From Prevotella sp. (GTDB lineage: Bacteria > Bacteroidota > Bacteroidia > Bacteroidales > Bacteroidaceae): a stretch of DNA of 64,000 nt. Of the stretch, positions 33,940 to 44,000 are shown one piece after another; the first letter of the stretch is position 1; the number at the start of each line of letters is the position of its first letter. Below the pieces are notes generated by a model, which worked only from the letters and a program-made list of their open reading frames with translations, did no database searches and was not told where the DNA came from. The stretch spans positions 62,001 to 126,000 of the forward strand of contig JAFYJN010000076.1 of NCBI GenBank assembly GCA_017538105.1, given 5' to 3'. Position numbers and translations under genes: made by a program.

Positions 33940-36900
33940 ATGACAAATGAAATTCTTAAGGCGTTTAGGCGCATCATTCCACCTGACCGCCTTTACACCG
34001 ACGAGTTGCGTACCCTTGGTTGGGGTACCGATGCCAGTTTTTACCGTCAAATACCCAAAGTGGTCATCCGCAGCGACAACGAAGAAGAAATTTCCCAAAT
34101 TGTCAAATTATGCAAGGAGCACCATCTTCCATACACTTTCCGTGCCGCAGGCACCTCGTTGTCCGGCCAAAGTTGTACCGACAGTGTACTCATCGTAGCG
34201 GGCAAACATTGGGAGAAATACGAGTTGCTAAAAGACCCGTCAACCGACGACATCACCATCCGTCTTCAACCAGGCATTGTAGGCTCCCGTGTCAACGACG
34301 TCTTGAAGCCCTACGGACGGGTGTTTCCACCTGACCCTGCCTCCATCGGATCCGCCATGGTCGGCGGCATTGTCTGCAACAATGCGTCCGGCATGAATTG
34401 TGGAGTACATGCCAATAGTGACCGCATGTTGATTTCTGCCCGTTTGATTCTTACAGACGGTACCATTCTCGACACTGGTGACGAAGCCAGCAAAGACGCT
34501 TTCCGCAAGAGTCATCCCGAATTTCTAAAGAAGATTGAAGCCTTGCGCGACAAGGTACGTGCCGATGAAGAAATGGCGACCCGCATACGCAATAAGTACC
34601 TTATTAAAAACGTCACAGGTTTGAATCTCCGTCCACTGATAGCCTACGACGACCCGTTCGACATCATTGCCCACAGCATTGTCGGTTCCGAAGGCACCCT
34701 TGCTTTCCTCTCCGAAGTGACCATGCGCACGTTACGCGATTACAAGTACAAAGCCTCTGCCATGGTCTATTTCCTGTCGATGAAAGAGAGTTGCGAGGCC
34801 GTTGTTGCCATGAAGAAGTTGAAGGCTGGCGCCGAGGACCTGCAGATGAGTGCCGAGGATTTGATGGTGAAGAGTGCCGAGATGTTAGACTACATGTCGT
34901 TGAATTCCGTTGACGACCCCGTGTTTATTCAGTACAAGAAAGACGTGGACGCTGGCAAGATTGACGGAGTGTCGCCCGGTGACTACCATAACCTCACCGC
35001 CATCCTCACCGAGACCAAAGGCATCACTCACGAGCAGCTGCTTGAAAAGATTGAAAAGATCAAGGAATGCCTCGGTCATTTCCGTTTGTATATCCCCGCC
35101 GAGTTTACCGAAGACCCCGCTGTCTATGGCAAGTATTGGGCCATCCGTTCCGGCATCTTCCCCTCCGTGGGCGGCACCCGCCCTGTTGGCACCTCCTGTC
35201 TGATAGAAGATGTCGCCTTCCCCATCGAGTCTCTCCCCGAAGCCACCGTGAAACTACAACAGCTCATCGCCGACCATGGTTATAGCGACGCCTGCATCTA
35301 CGGCCATGCTTTTGAAGGCAATTATCATTTCATCTTGAACCAAAGTTTCAAGAGTGAGAGCGAAGTGAACCGCTATGCCGACATGATGCGCGCCGTGGCC
35401 AAGTTGGTCGTGGAAGGTTACGATGGCTCGCTGAAGGCCGAACATGGCACAGGCCGTAACATGGCTCCCTTTGTTAAATACGAGTGGGGTGACAAGGCCT
35501 ACGAGGTGATGAAGGAATTGAAAGAGATTTTCGACCCCGACGGTTTGTTGAACCGCGGTGTCATTTTCAACGACGACCCCGACTGTTTCATCAAGTGTCT
35601 GAAACCATTGCCCGTATTGGACTATGACTTCGACAGCATTCCCGACGGCGGTCATTACCTCATGGACCCCAGCCTGTCGACTGCCAAGGAGACGATAGAA
35701 CAAGTGAAGCGCGCCAACAAATGTATCGAGTGTGGTTTCTGCGAGGTCAACTGCATGTCGTGCGGTCTGACCTTGTCGAGCCGTATGCGCATTGCCGTTC
35801 AGCGTGAAATTCGTGAGTTGGAAGCCACCGGCTCCGACCCCCAACGTGCCGCCACTTTGCGCAAGCAATACAAATATTATGGGGACCAGACCTGTGCCAC
35901 CGATGGCTTATGTTCCACATCCTGCCCGATGAAAATCAACACGGGTGAGCTTACGCATCTCATTCGGCAGTTTGACATGCTGAACAGCAAGATGGGATAT
36001 AAAGCTGGTGAGTTTGCCGCCAACCACTTGGCAGGCATCAAGAAAGGTCTGCGAGTGGTTCTCGATGTGGCCCATTTCGGTCATATCACCTTAGGTCCAA
36101 AGTTGATGAGCAGCGTCTGCCGAGGCATGAACAAGATGGGGTTGCCCTTGTGGACCACTGCCATGCCGAAGAAACGTCGCCAGCCGAAACAGTCAGACCT
36201 GACAAAGATGATTATCGACGAGAGCCTGCCCCACTCCGAAAAACACCAGGAACCAGCCACCGACCTGAAGGTGGTTTATTTCCCCAGTTGCATCAACCAG
36301 ACAATGGGCCTGTCGAGGAAGTCGCCCGCCGAACGCTCTCTTGTCGACGAGGTGGTGCAGCTCATGCATAAGAGCGGCTATGAAGTCATCTTCCCCGAAG
36401 GCATGGAGCGTATGTGCTGTGGGCAGATCTGGGAGAGCAAGGGTATGCTTGATATTGCCGACCGCAAAAGCGCTGAATTGGAGGCTGCGTTATGGAAGGC
36501 ATCCGAGGAAGGTCGTTATCCCGTCCTCTGCGCACAAAGTCCTTGTCTGCATCGTATGCGCAAGGTGATGAAGAAGATGAAACTTTACGAGCCTGCCGAA
36601 TTTATCATGACCTACCTGAAAGACCGTTTGGACTTCCACCCCATCGACCGTCCTGTGGCCCTTCATCTCACCTGTTCCACGCGTCAAATGGGCGTTGATA
36701 AGGACATGATAGCTTTAGCCAAACTATGCAGCACCCAGGTGTACCTTCCCGAAGGTGTGGGTTGTTGTGGTTTTGCCGGCGACCGTGGCTTTACCTATCC
36801 CGAGTTGAATCGTTACGGTCTGCGTAAGCTGCGTCCCCAGATTGAAGAGCATCACATCGAAGTAGGTTATTCCAACAGTCGCACTTGTGAGATAGGTCTT

Positions 36901-36972
36901 GAAACGAACACAGGCATCCCGTACATGAGTATCGTGTATTTGGTGAATGAGTGTACGACGAAGAAGGAATAG
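33940..36972 (+). CDS. FAD- and Fe-S-binding D-lactate dehydrogenase-type oxidoreductase
   Basis: A 1010-residue fusion of a GlcD-like flavin domain and a GlpC-like iron-sulfur domain, expected to oxidise D-lactate (or another D-2-hydroxy acid) to pyruvate and pass electrons to the quinone pool. FAD-site motifs: YTFRAAGTSLSGQ, GGIVCNNASGMNCG and IVGSEGTLAFLSEV. Two 4Fe-4S motifs follow: CIECGFCEVNC and CATDGLCSTSCP. Two CCG modules come next: RMCCGQIWESKG and GVGCCGFAGDRGF. Divergent to a lactate permease, which supports lactate as substrate. A hairpin and a porin gene follow on the same strand. Confidence 0.92.
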   Translation: MTNEILKAFRRIIPPDRLYTDELRTLGWGTDASFYRQIPKVVIRSDNEEEISQIVKLCKEHHLPYTFRAAGTSLSGQSCTDSVLIVAGKHWEKYELLKDPSTDDITIRLQPGIVGSRVNDVLKPYGRVFPPDPASIGSAMVGGIVCNNASGMNCGVHANSDRMLISARLILTDGTILDTGDEASKDAFRKSHPEFLKKIEALRDKVRADEEMATRIRNKYLIKNVTGLNLRPLIAYDDPFDIIAHSIVGSEGTLAFLSEVTMRTLRDYKYKASAMVYFLSMKESCEAVVAMKKLKAGAEDLQMSAEDLMVKSAEMLDYMSLNSVDDPVFIQYKKDVDAGKIDGVSPGDYHNLTAILTETKGITHEQLLEKIEKIKECLGHFRLYIPAEFTEDPAVYGKYWAIRSGIFPSVGGTRPVGTSCLIEDVAFPIESLPEATVKLQQLIADHGYSDACIYGHAFEGNYHFILNQSFKSESEVNRYADMMRAVAKLVVEGYDGSLKAEHGTGRNMAPFVKYEWGDKAYEVMKELKEIFDPDGLLNRGVIFNDDPDCFIKCLKPLPVLDYDFDSIPDGGHYLMDPSLSTAKETIEQVKRANKCIECGFCEVNCMSCGLTLSSRMRIAVQREIRELEATGSDPQRAATLRKQYKYYGDQTCATDGLCSTSCPMKINTGELTHLIRQFDMLNSKMGYKAGEFAANHLAGIKKGLRVVLDVAHFGHITLGPKLMSSVCRGMNKMGLPLWTTAMPKKRRQPKQSDLTKMIIDESLPHSEKHQEPATDLKVVYFPSCINQTMGLSRKSPAERSLVDEVVQLMHKSGYEVIFPEGMERMCCGQIWESKGMLDIADRKSAELEAALWKASEEGRYPVLCAQSPCLHRMRKVMKKMKLYEPAEFIMTYLKDRLDFHPIDRPVALHLTCSTRQMGVDKDMIALAKLCSTQVYLPEGVGCCGFAGDRGFTYPELNRYGLRKLRPQIEEHHIEVGYSNSRTCEIGLETNTGIPYMSIVYLVNECTTKKE

Positions 36973-36976
36973 TACC

Positions 36977-37003
36977 CACCCCAACCCTCCCAAAGGGAGG
37001 GAG
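36977..37003 (+). repeat. Short GC-rich hairpin of CCC-GGG type
   Basis: CCCTCCC (36985-36991), AAA loop, GGGAGGG (36995-37001), preceded by CCCCAA. Similar imperfect hairpins occur at 49312 and 59047. It has no T tail, so a terminator role is doubtful. Confidence 0.6.
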
Positions 37004-37048
37004 TATATAATGAGGAAAGAAAAATTATTAACCAATAAACGATCTATT

Positions 37049-38185
37049 ATGAAGAAACTATTGATTATAACCCTATTAGTATCGGGGGTTACGCTGTCAG
37101 CGAGGGCCCAGGATAGCAAAGGAGGCATCGAAGTGCCCCAATGGGTGAAAAACATCAAGTTCAGCGGATACGGTATGTTGCAGTATCAGTATGAAGACCC
37201 TGAGGGCGGTGACCACAATGAGTTCAACCTCCGTTTGTTCCGTCTTATAGCCGACGGCAAGATTGGCGATGTGGACTGGCGGGCACAGTTGCAAGGCACC
37301 AATGCCAAAGGTCCTGGAGAGCCCACCGTTCAGTTGGTCGACCTCTATGCCGAATGGGTGAAATACAAGGAGTTCCGCGTTCGCGCCGGTCAGTTCAAGC
37401 GTGCCTTTACGTTTGAGAACCCCACCCACCCCATTACACAAGGCTGGTATTCCTATGCCTTGGTGGTCAACAACCTGTCGGGCTTTGGCGACCGAGCCGG
37501 CGAGAAGTCGAGTGGCGGCCGTGACATCGGTATCCAGGTGCAAGGTGACGTGTTGCCCAACAGCGAAGGCCGTCCTTTGGTTCACTATCAGGTAGGCGTG
37601 TACAACGGTGAGGGAATCAACCGCAAAGACAAGGACCACCGCAAGGACATTATCGGCGGTATGTGGGTGATGCCCATCAAGGGTATGCGTATTGGTGCAT
37701 TCGGTTGGACGGGCAGCCATGGTGGCATGTCGGCCGTTGTCGAAGATCCCTCTGACCCCATGTATGGCCAGCAGGTGAGCATTGGCAGTGTGGGCTTGAA
37801 CCGTTACTGTCTCTCCGCCGAGTGGGACAAGGACGAGTACACCTTCCGTACCGAGTATATCCACAGTCAGGGTTGGGGTGTTGCTCCCAGCCAGGCCGGC
37901 AAGGGCTCCACTGTGATTGACTACAGCAACGGCAACAAGGCCGACGGTTGGTACGTGTTCGGCATCGTTCCCGTGATCAAGTCGAAGTTGCACGCCAAGG
38001 CCCGTTATCAGACCTACCGCCAAGCCAAGGACTGGGCCTCGTCGAAGACAATGTATGAAGTAGGTTTGAACTATTTCTTCTGCAAGAACCTGCAATTGAA
38101 TTTCGAATATGGTCTTGTCAACAACCGCGCACTGGCCAAGCACAACTACAATTTCTTGGATTTGGAGTTGGACTTCAGGTTCTAA
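37049..38185 (+). CDS. OprP/OprO-like outer membrane porin
   Basis: A 378-residue beta-barrel protein with a signal peptide (MKKLLIITLLVSGVTLSARA-QDS). Alternating hydrophobic strands run throughout, with VDWRAQLQGT, EFRVRAGQFKRAFTFENP and a terminal strand LDLELDFRF ending in Phe, typical of barrel insertion. The phosphate-selective porin family is the closest by eye; the real solute is unknown. Location after the D-lactate dehydrogenase suggests a role in uptake of lactate or another anion. The frame is open to 36947, but the signal peptide fixes the start. The hairpin at 38208 follows. Confidence 0.85.
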   Translation: MKKLLIITLLVSGVTLSARAQDSKGGIEVPQWVKNIKFSGYGMLQYQYEDPEGGDHNEFNLRLFRLIADGKIGDVDWRAQLQGTNAKGPGEPTVQLVDLYAEWVKYKEFRVRAGQFKRAFTFENPTHPITQGWYSYALVVNNLSGFGDRAGEKSSGGRDIGIQVQGDVLPNSEGRPLVHYQVGVYNGEGINRKDKDHRKDIIGGMWVMPIKGMRIGAFGWTGSHGGMSAVVEDPSDPMYGQQVSIGSVGLNRYCLSAEWDKDEYTFRTEYIHSQGWGVAPSQAGKGSTVIDYSNGNKADGWYVFGIVPVIKSKLHAKARYQTYRQAKDWASSKTMYEVGLNYFFCKNLQLNFEYGLVNNRALAKHNYNFLDLELDFRF

Positions 38186-38207
38186 ATGCCAATTTGGCTG
38201 AAAATTT

Positions 38208-38234
38208 AAACGCTCCGTCAAGGAGCGTTTTTTT
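38208..38234. terminator. Bidirectional terminator between porin and ABC permease genes
   Basis: AAACGCTCC (38208-38216) and GGAGCGTTT (38222-38230) form a 9-bp stem; T residues follow on the plus strand and a run of A before the stem gives T on the minus strand. Confidence 0.88.
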
Positions 38235-39237
38235 ATCTCCGTCTGAGGATGACGTAGATAATGACAGGCGCTCCGACAAGTGGAGTGATGGCATTGAGCG
38301 GTATAATGCCCTGTTCCCCTGGCAGGTAACACAGAGCATTGCACAAGAGCGCCACCACAGCCCCCGTTATCATGGTAGCCGGCATCAGCAACCGGTGGTT
38401 ATCGGTACGTAGCAGGAGCCGCGCAATATGAGGCACAGCCAGTCCGATGAATGCGATGGGGCCACAGAACGCCGTAGTTATGGCCGTGAGCAGTCCTGTT
38501 GCCAGAAGAAGGATATTGCGTGTTCGTCGGGTGTTGATACCGAGATTTTCCGCATACCGTTCTCCGAGGAGGAGCGCATTGAGCGGCTTCGACAGCATGA
38601 GTGCGAGTGCCAACCCCAGAATTGTCACCACGGCAAACACTGGCAGTTGTCGCATCGACACCCCTCCGAAGTTGCCCATGCCCCACACCATAAACGACTT
38701 CACCCCCTCTTCGGTAGCGAAGAAATTAAGCAACGAGATGGCCGACGATGCCAAATATCCAATCATGATACCAATGATGAGCAGCATGACATGGTTACGC
38801 ACAATCGTGGAGAAGAAAAAGATAATGGCAGTGACAACCATCGCGCCAAAGAAAGCCGCGAGCAAAATTGCCATGAATCCTGTAGCCGAGAACACCCCTG
38901 TCTGCAATTGACCTCCCATGAGCAGCATGACCAGAGCCACACCCAGTCCAGCACCGTTGCTGATACCAAAGATCGACGGTCCAGCCAAAGGATTTTTGAA
39001 TGCCGTCTGCAACATGAGACCGCTCACCGCCAATGCCGCCCCACATAGAATAGCCGCTATCATCTGAGGCAGTCGAGCCTGTATAACGATATACTGCCAG
39101 CTGGGCTTGGCAGTATCATCGCCGAAGAGTATCGCGAAGACATCTGCCACCGGGATGCGTACTGAGCCCACCATCAAGTTGACTGCAGCGAGAGCCAACA
39201 AGAGGAGTGTCATTATTGGGAAGAAAGGCCGTTGCAT
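38233..39237 (-). CDS. FecCD/BtuC-type ABC transporter permease
   Basis: A 334-residue inner membrane permease with about ten helices, for iron-siderophore, heme or vitamin B12 import. Family motifs: ARLPQMIAAILCGAALAVSGLMLQTAFKNPLAGPSIFGISNGAG in the centre (the key residues are the conserved R, G, Q, NPLA and G) and the C-terminal FIGLAVPHIAR. It lies 15 bp after the binding protein gene. No ATP-binding subunit gene follows; the operon ends at the 38208 hairpin. Confidence 0.92.
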   Translation of the reverse strand: MQRPFFPIMTLLLLALAAVNLMVGSVRIPVADVFAILFGDDTAKPSWQYIVIQARLPQMIAAILCGAALAVSGLMLQTAFKNPLAGPSIFGISNGAGLGVALVMLLMGGQLQTGVFSATGFMAILLAAFFGAMVVTAIIFFFSTIVRNHVMLLIIGIMIGYLASSAISLLNFFATEEGVKSFMVWGMGNFGGVSMRQLPVFAVVTILGLALALMLSKPLNALLLGERYAENLGINTRRTRNILLLATGLLTAITTAFCGPIAFIGLAVPHIARLLLRTDNHRLLMPATMITGAVVALLCNALCYLPGEQGIIPLNAITPLVGAPVIIYVILRRR

Positions 39238-39252
39238 ATTCTTTGGAAGGTA

Positions 39253-40410
39253 TTACTCTTTTATTTTGGTATAGTATTTAGGAGAGCCGATAGAGAGGTC
39301 GGGATGTGATAGGATGATGAAGTCGCGCAGAAGCCAATCGGGTCGGAAAGGCGTTTCCTCGAAAAAAGGTACTTTTGAGGAGTTACATGCATACACCTGG
39401 TGTTCCCGCACCGCCTTGAGTTGACTATATCCCTGATATTCCGCCATCAGGTCGGCATAGGTGAATGGTCTGTCGCCGTTATATTTAAAAAGCCACAGGT
39501 CCGTGTCGCCCGCCTTGTCGAGCACCGCCTCAAAGGGCAATGACAAGCTTCCCGCCTTATCGTTATCGGCGAAAGCGTATCCCGCATTGGCATCCCTGAT
39601 GACCTGTCCGATGACACTTTTTCCACCGGCCACATACCACACCGAACCAGTTTTCCGTTCCGTGATGATGGAACGTCCCTTCGGCAGCGCCGCAGCCTGT
39701 TGTGTAAGATGTCGGTATGCCGAGTCGACCTCTATGAAGAGTCGTTCCGCCTGTGCCTGTTTTCCGAAAAGCATACCGTAGAATTTCATCCATTCCGCCC
39801 TTCCGAGAGCCGTCGGCTCCATATAATCGGCACATTCGAGGTATGGAATCTCTATCTCCTCCACCTTGCCATATCCGCCCGTGTTCTCAAAGGGAGACAA
39901 GAGCATCACATCTGGCTGCAAGTCGATGATTTTCTCCACCATAGGATTCATCCCATCGCCACAGTCGACGACCTGTCCGTCGGCCACTCGTTTGAGCAAC
40001 GTTGGCAAGACCATATACCGACTGTCGCACACCCCGGCGATACAATCATCCGCCCCGAGGAATTGTAACAGTTGGCAATGCGCTGTAGTAAAGACCACTG
40101 CCTTCTGCACCGGCACACGAATGACATCACCCACAGGAAGATTGTCGGGCATAGGGGCATTTCGGTCAATGAGCACATACCGATGAAGCGTCTGCCCCTC
40201 CTTCCATGGATTGTCAATGCTAACGGTAGTATATTGGGCATGTTTAACCACATGTAGAAGTGTGGCGTACTTCAAGGCGAGCGTATCACCTTGGGATACA
40301 TCAGACTGTGAACGATTGCCACGACAGGAGGCGAAAACTAAGGCCACAACCAGGATCAACACGAATCGCCACGATTGATTTTTTGCTATGTATTTCATGT
40401 TTGATTTCAC
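39253..40410 (-). CDS. ABC transporter substrate-binding lipoprotein (iron-siderophore/B12 type)
   Basis: A 385-residue periplasmic binding protein with a lipoprotein signal ending VFAS-C. The two-lobe FepB/BtuF fold is indicated by VFTTAHCQLLQFLGADDCIAGVCD, IIDLQPDVMLLSPFEN and IITERKTGSVWYVAGGKSVIGQVI. The start may be the ATG ending at 40410 or at 40398; the second gives a more compact signal peptide. The ligand cannot be told from sequence. It follows a protein tyrosine phosphatase gene by 36 bp and precedes the permease. Confidence 0.88.
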   Translation of the reverse strand: MKSNMKYIAKNQSWRFVLILVVALVFASCRGNRSQSDVSQGDTLALKYATLLHVVKHAQYTTVSIDNPWKEGQTLHRYVLIDRNAPMPDNLPVGDVIRVPVQKAVVFTTAHCQLLQFLGADDCIAGVCDSRYMVLPTLLKRVADGQVVDCGDGMNPMVEKIIDLQPDVMLLSPFENTGGYGKVEEIEIPYLECADYMEPTALGRAEWMKFYGMLFGKQAQAERLFIEVDSAYRHLTQQAAALPKGRSIITERKTGSVWYVAGGKSVIGQVIRDANAGYAFADNDKAGSLSLPFEAVLDKAGDTDLWLFKYNGDRPFTYADLMAEYQGYSQLKAVREHQVYACNSSKVPFFEETPFRPDWLLRDFIILSHPDLSIGSPKYYTKIKE

Positions 40411-40446
40411 TACAATTTCTTTAGGTTATTCACTACGAACCAACGA

Positions 40447-40983
40447 TCACGAGTGCTCGCAGTAATTACACGAATGATTCATTTCACTACAGATTGTGCG
40501 GATTAAACCTTGGCAACCATCTTCAATGAGGTCAAGGGCGATTTCAAAATCGCTGTCGTCGCCATAATAAGGGTCTGGCACGGATGAACGACCTTTATAT
40601 TGAATGAAATAGTCGGCCATTTGCCATATTTTGTGACGGTCATCATCAGAACGAGCCTGTCGATTTACCGCCTGATAGTTTTCCTCATCCATGACCACGA
40701 TAATATCGAAGCGTTGGAAATATGAGGCATTGAACTGTTGTGCACGACTGTCGAGTGTATATCCCCGTGCTGCCGCATGACGCCGCATCCGTTTGTCGGG
40801 CAAGTCTCCCACATGCCATGGTCCGATGGCGGCCGATTCTACATGCAGAATTTGTCCCAGTTGACTGTCCTTCGCCATCTTTTTCATCACCGCCTCGGCT
40901 GCCGGCGAGCGACAGATATTGCCTAAACAAATGAATAGTATACTTGTTATTTTATTATTATATAACTTCTTTTTGACTTTCAC
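40447..40983 (-). CDS. Low molecular weight protein tyrosine phosphatase
   Basis: A 178-residue phosphatase. The CX5R loop is C19-LGNIC-R25-S, and the general acid Asp is in VPDPYYGD. The ends are longer than usual for this roughly 150-residue family, with a basic N-terminus and a C-terminal CNYCEHS. Such enzymes reset BY-kinases of capsule export or remove arginine phosphate, but no kinase or capsule gene is nearby. It is placed before an ABC importer, which is uncommon. Confidence 0.92.
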   Translation of the reverse strand: MKVKKKLYNNKITSILFICLGNICRSPAAEAVMKKMAKDSQLGQILHVESAAIGPWHVGDLPDKRMRRHAAARGYTLDSRAQQFNASYFQRFDIIVVMDEENYQAVNRQARSDDDRHKIWQMADYFIQYKGRSSVPDPYYGDDSDFEIALDLIEDGCQGLIRTICSEMNHSCNYCEHS

Positions 40984-41044
40984 ATTGTATAGGTTTACAT
41001 ATTAGTTTACATTGTTGCTATCAATATAGGGAATATCTCAACAT

Positions 41045-41075
41045 ACTATGCTGTCTGCGGTAAAATCACAGCATG
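41045..41075 (-). terminator. Hairpin overlapping the hsdR stop codon
   Basis: ATGCTGT (41048-41054) and ACAGCAT (41068-41074) form a stem of 7-8 bp around a 13-base loop that includes the end of hsdR. It is weak and has no T tail. Confidence 0.4.
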
Positions 41076-44000
41076 GATGGTGTCGATGTACTTAGCAAGT
41101 GGTAACATAAAGGTGTGAACACCGTCAATCGCTCATCGAATGGTGGTTCATTCACCACAATTTCTTTTGTGATATCCCCATTCTCACAAACGTATGCGAT
41201 AATCGTCAACAGGAAATCCTCTTGTTCGGCGTTCAGTTCGTTGCCCGAGATAAACTCAGAGAACCGTCTGACCGCGTTTTTCCTGTCCACACCTACCATT
41301 GAGCGTACAAAAGCCGCCACATTATTGCCGCAGGGCATACCAATGGTGTATTTGTCATAGTCGTCTTTGCTGCCCAGCTCCTGCCACAGGATGCGTTCAA
41401 GTTCTGCGAAGTCAGCCCCCGTCAGTTGCTCCATGCCACGTATCTTCTGCAATACAGGAAGGTTGCGGTTCTGTGAGAGGAAATCCAACACGCTCTGCTT
41501 ATACGACATCCGTGGGGTGATGCCCTCGATTTCTCCCTCGTCGGAAATTTTGTCGTCGATATCAACAGTAAACCATTGGCTGTCCTGACCCACCAAGAAC
41601 TTGATGAGGTCTCTGAGGTCTGCCCTCACCTTTTCGAGCCAATTCAGCGAAACGTTTTGCCATGCCACCTCCGAGAGCACTTCCTTGATAATGTCCATCT
41701 TCGCCTGTACCTGTGGCAGCGTGGCCTTTTCTTGCAGTTTCTCGGCTATGGTCTGCACCGAGCGGACAGGCTTCACGGGATTGGTTTCTCCGTCAAGCAA
41801 GGATAGTTCTATCATCAGCACCAAAACGTCAAACTTCTTCGCGCCCTCGTCTAACGTGTTTTTGGGCAACAAGGGGGCTATTTCTGTGCTTAAGGTGTTT
41901 ACATCGACCTCCGACAGATAAACCCATGAAGCGTCATCCTTGAAATGACTGACATCTGCCCATTTCTCCCTTACGGTGATGTGGCTGTCGGAGAGAGCCA
42001 TCACCTGTTCTCTTAACAACGACTTGATTTCGTCGTGCAACCCTTTGGCGTACTTGTCCTCCTGCCATTTCTGATGCTGCAGGTGGAAGGCTATCCTTGC
42101 CCTGAGCGTAAAAATCTTTTCCGTCAGCGACTGCACAGAAACCCCTTTCGTTCCTTCGGGGTTCTTGTCGAAATACTCGAAGTTCCGGCACCAATCGAAG
42201 ATGTAGAAATACTCCTTGTCACGCCCCGTTCCGAAGATGTCCTTCGACAGGCGTGTGCCACGGCCTATCATCTGCATGAACTTGATTTTGCTCTTGACCG
42301 TCTTGAAGAACACGAGATTGAGCACGTCGGGCACGTCGATACCTGTATCCAACATATCCACGGACACCGCTATTTGGGGATTTCCGTCCCGTATCTCAAA
42401 CTTGTCGATGAGGTCGTGGGCATACGTCACATAGTTGTCGATGAGGGCGCAGAACTCGCTGCTCTCGCTGGCGTATTCGGGATAGAGAGCATTGAATCTC
42501 TCCACTATCATTTCAGCATGACGATGGTTGTAGGCGAAGATGATGGACTTTCCTATCCGCTCGCCGCTCTGTACTTTCAAGCCGTTCTCCATCAGGTCTT
42601 GAAGTACTCGGTCAATGGTGTCTATGTTGAAGATATAACTGAATATCTCGTTGTTCTCAATATCTCGGTGGTAGCCGTAGCCGACAGGGGTACTCTCGGC
42701 CGCCATGCCCCTTTCGGTTGGGGAGAACTGATAGGTATATCCCTCGCCTTCAACAGCCTTTCTCGCCTGCTCATAGTCCCATACCTTTTCAAGTTGGTCT
42801 TTCTCTTCTTGGCTCAGGTTGTTGTATTTGATACCCTCTTTCAGTATGAGCGAGCCTCGCTTAAAGCCTTTGTAGTTGATGAGGTATTTGTCGGCCACGG
42901 CATCCTCCAACTCATAGGCGTAGTTGGGTACACCCTGTTCCATTTGGAACACCTGATAGGTGCTGCGGTCTATCTCGTCTCTTGGCGTGGCGGTGAGGCC
43001 GACCAACAGACTGTCGAAGTAGTTGAAGATGGCTGAGTATTTGCCGAAGATGGAGCGGTGAGCCTCATCGATGATAATCAGGTCGAACCGCCCGACGGTA
43101 AACGCTTTCTCGTCGGTGTCGATGTAGTTGATCATCGTCTGATAGGTTGAGAACGTGATGCGTGCCGTGGTGTCGGGGTCTTTATCCTCACTCAATACGG
43201 AGGTGGTCATGTTGGGCAGCAACTTCACGAAGTTCTTGTGTGCCTGACTGACCAATGGTATTCTGTCGGCCAAGAACAGCACGTTCTTCACCCAATCGTT
43301 GCGGGTCAGCACATCGACCAATGAGATGGCGACACGAGTCTTTCCCGTGCCTGTGGCCATGACCAACAAACCTCGGCGATGCTTGGTGTTGAAGTGCTCA
43401 CAGACCGACTTGATGGCCATCTTCTGATAATGGCGGTCAGTGATGCTGTCCTTCACGCTGAAATCATTGATGTCGTGCCGACCTCGTTTCTGTATAAGCA
43501 GTTCCAGATCGCTCTCGGAGTGGAAAGCGTACAGCCTGCGTGGGGGATAGCCCAATCCGTCAATGATATGTGTCTCGAAGCCGTTGGTGTAGTAGATGAC
43601 AGGCCTCACCCCGTATCTCTTTTCGAGGCAGTCGGCATATAGTTCGGCTTGGTGTTTCCCCTTGACGGGCGATGCACTCGTTTTCTTGGCCTCGACAACG
43701 GCAAGAGGCAGCCCGTTGCTACCGAACAGCACATAATCACAATAGCCTATTCCCTGTGCGTTGGGCATACCCTGCACCTCCACCTCGATGCAAGCCTTTG
43801 AGGGCTGTATCGCCCCTTCCATATCCAATACTTCCCACCCTGCCTCTTTCAGCATGAGGTCGATATACAGGCGGCGTGTCTCAGCCTCGGAGATGTCAGT
43901 CGGTATTTCCTTAATGGGGGTCTTGTCGTCAACGGCCTCTTTGCTTGCCGTTTCGACGATGGTGGAATGTGGTGTCACTGTCACCGTGGCGGGTGTCAGG

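Noticed and set aside
37097-38344. A 415-codon minus-strand frame opposite the porin
   Set aside because: No known motif, and it crosses the strong hairpin at 38208-38234. The porin with its signal peptide explains the region.
40411-40446. Possible cobalamin riboswitch before the ABC binding protein
   Set aside because: The gap is only 36 bp and has no B12-box-like conserved sequence, so no riboswitch could be supported.
42035-43036. A 333-codon plus-strand frame inside hsdR
   Set aside because: Antisense shadow of the helicase region. No start signal and no recognised domain.
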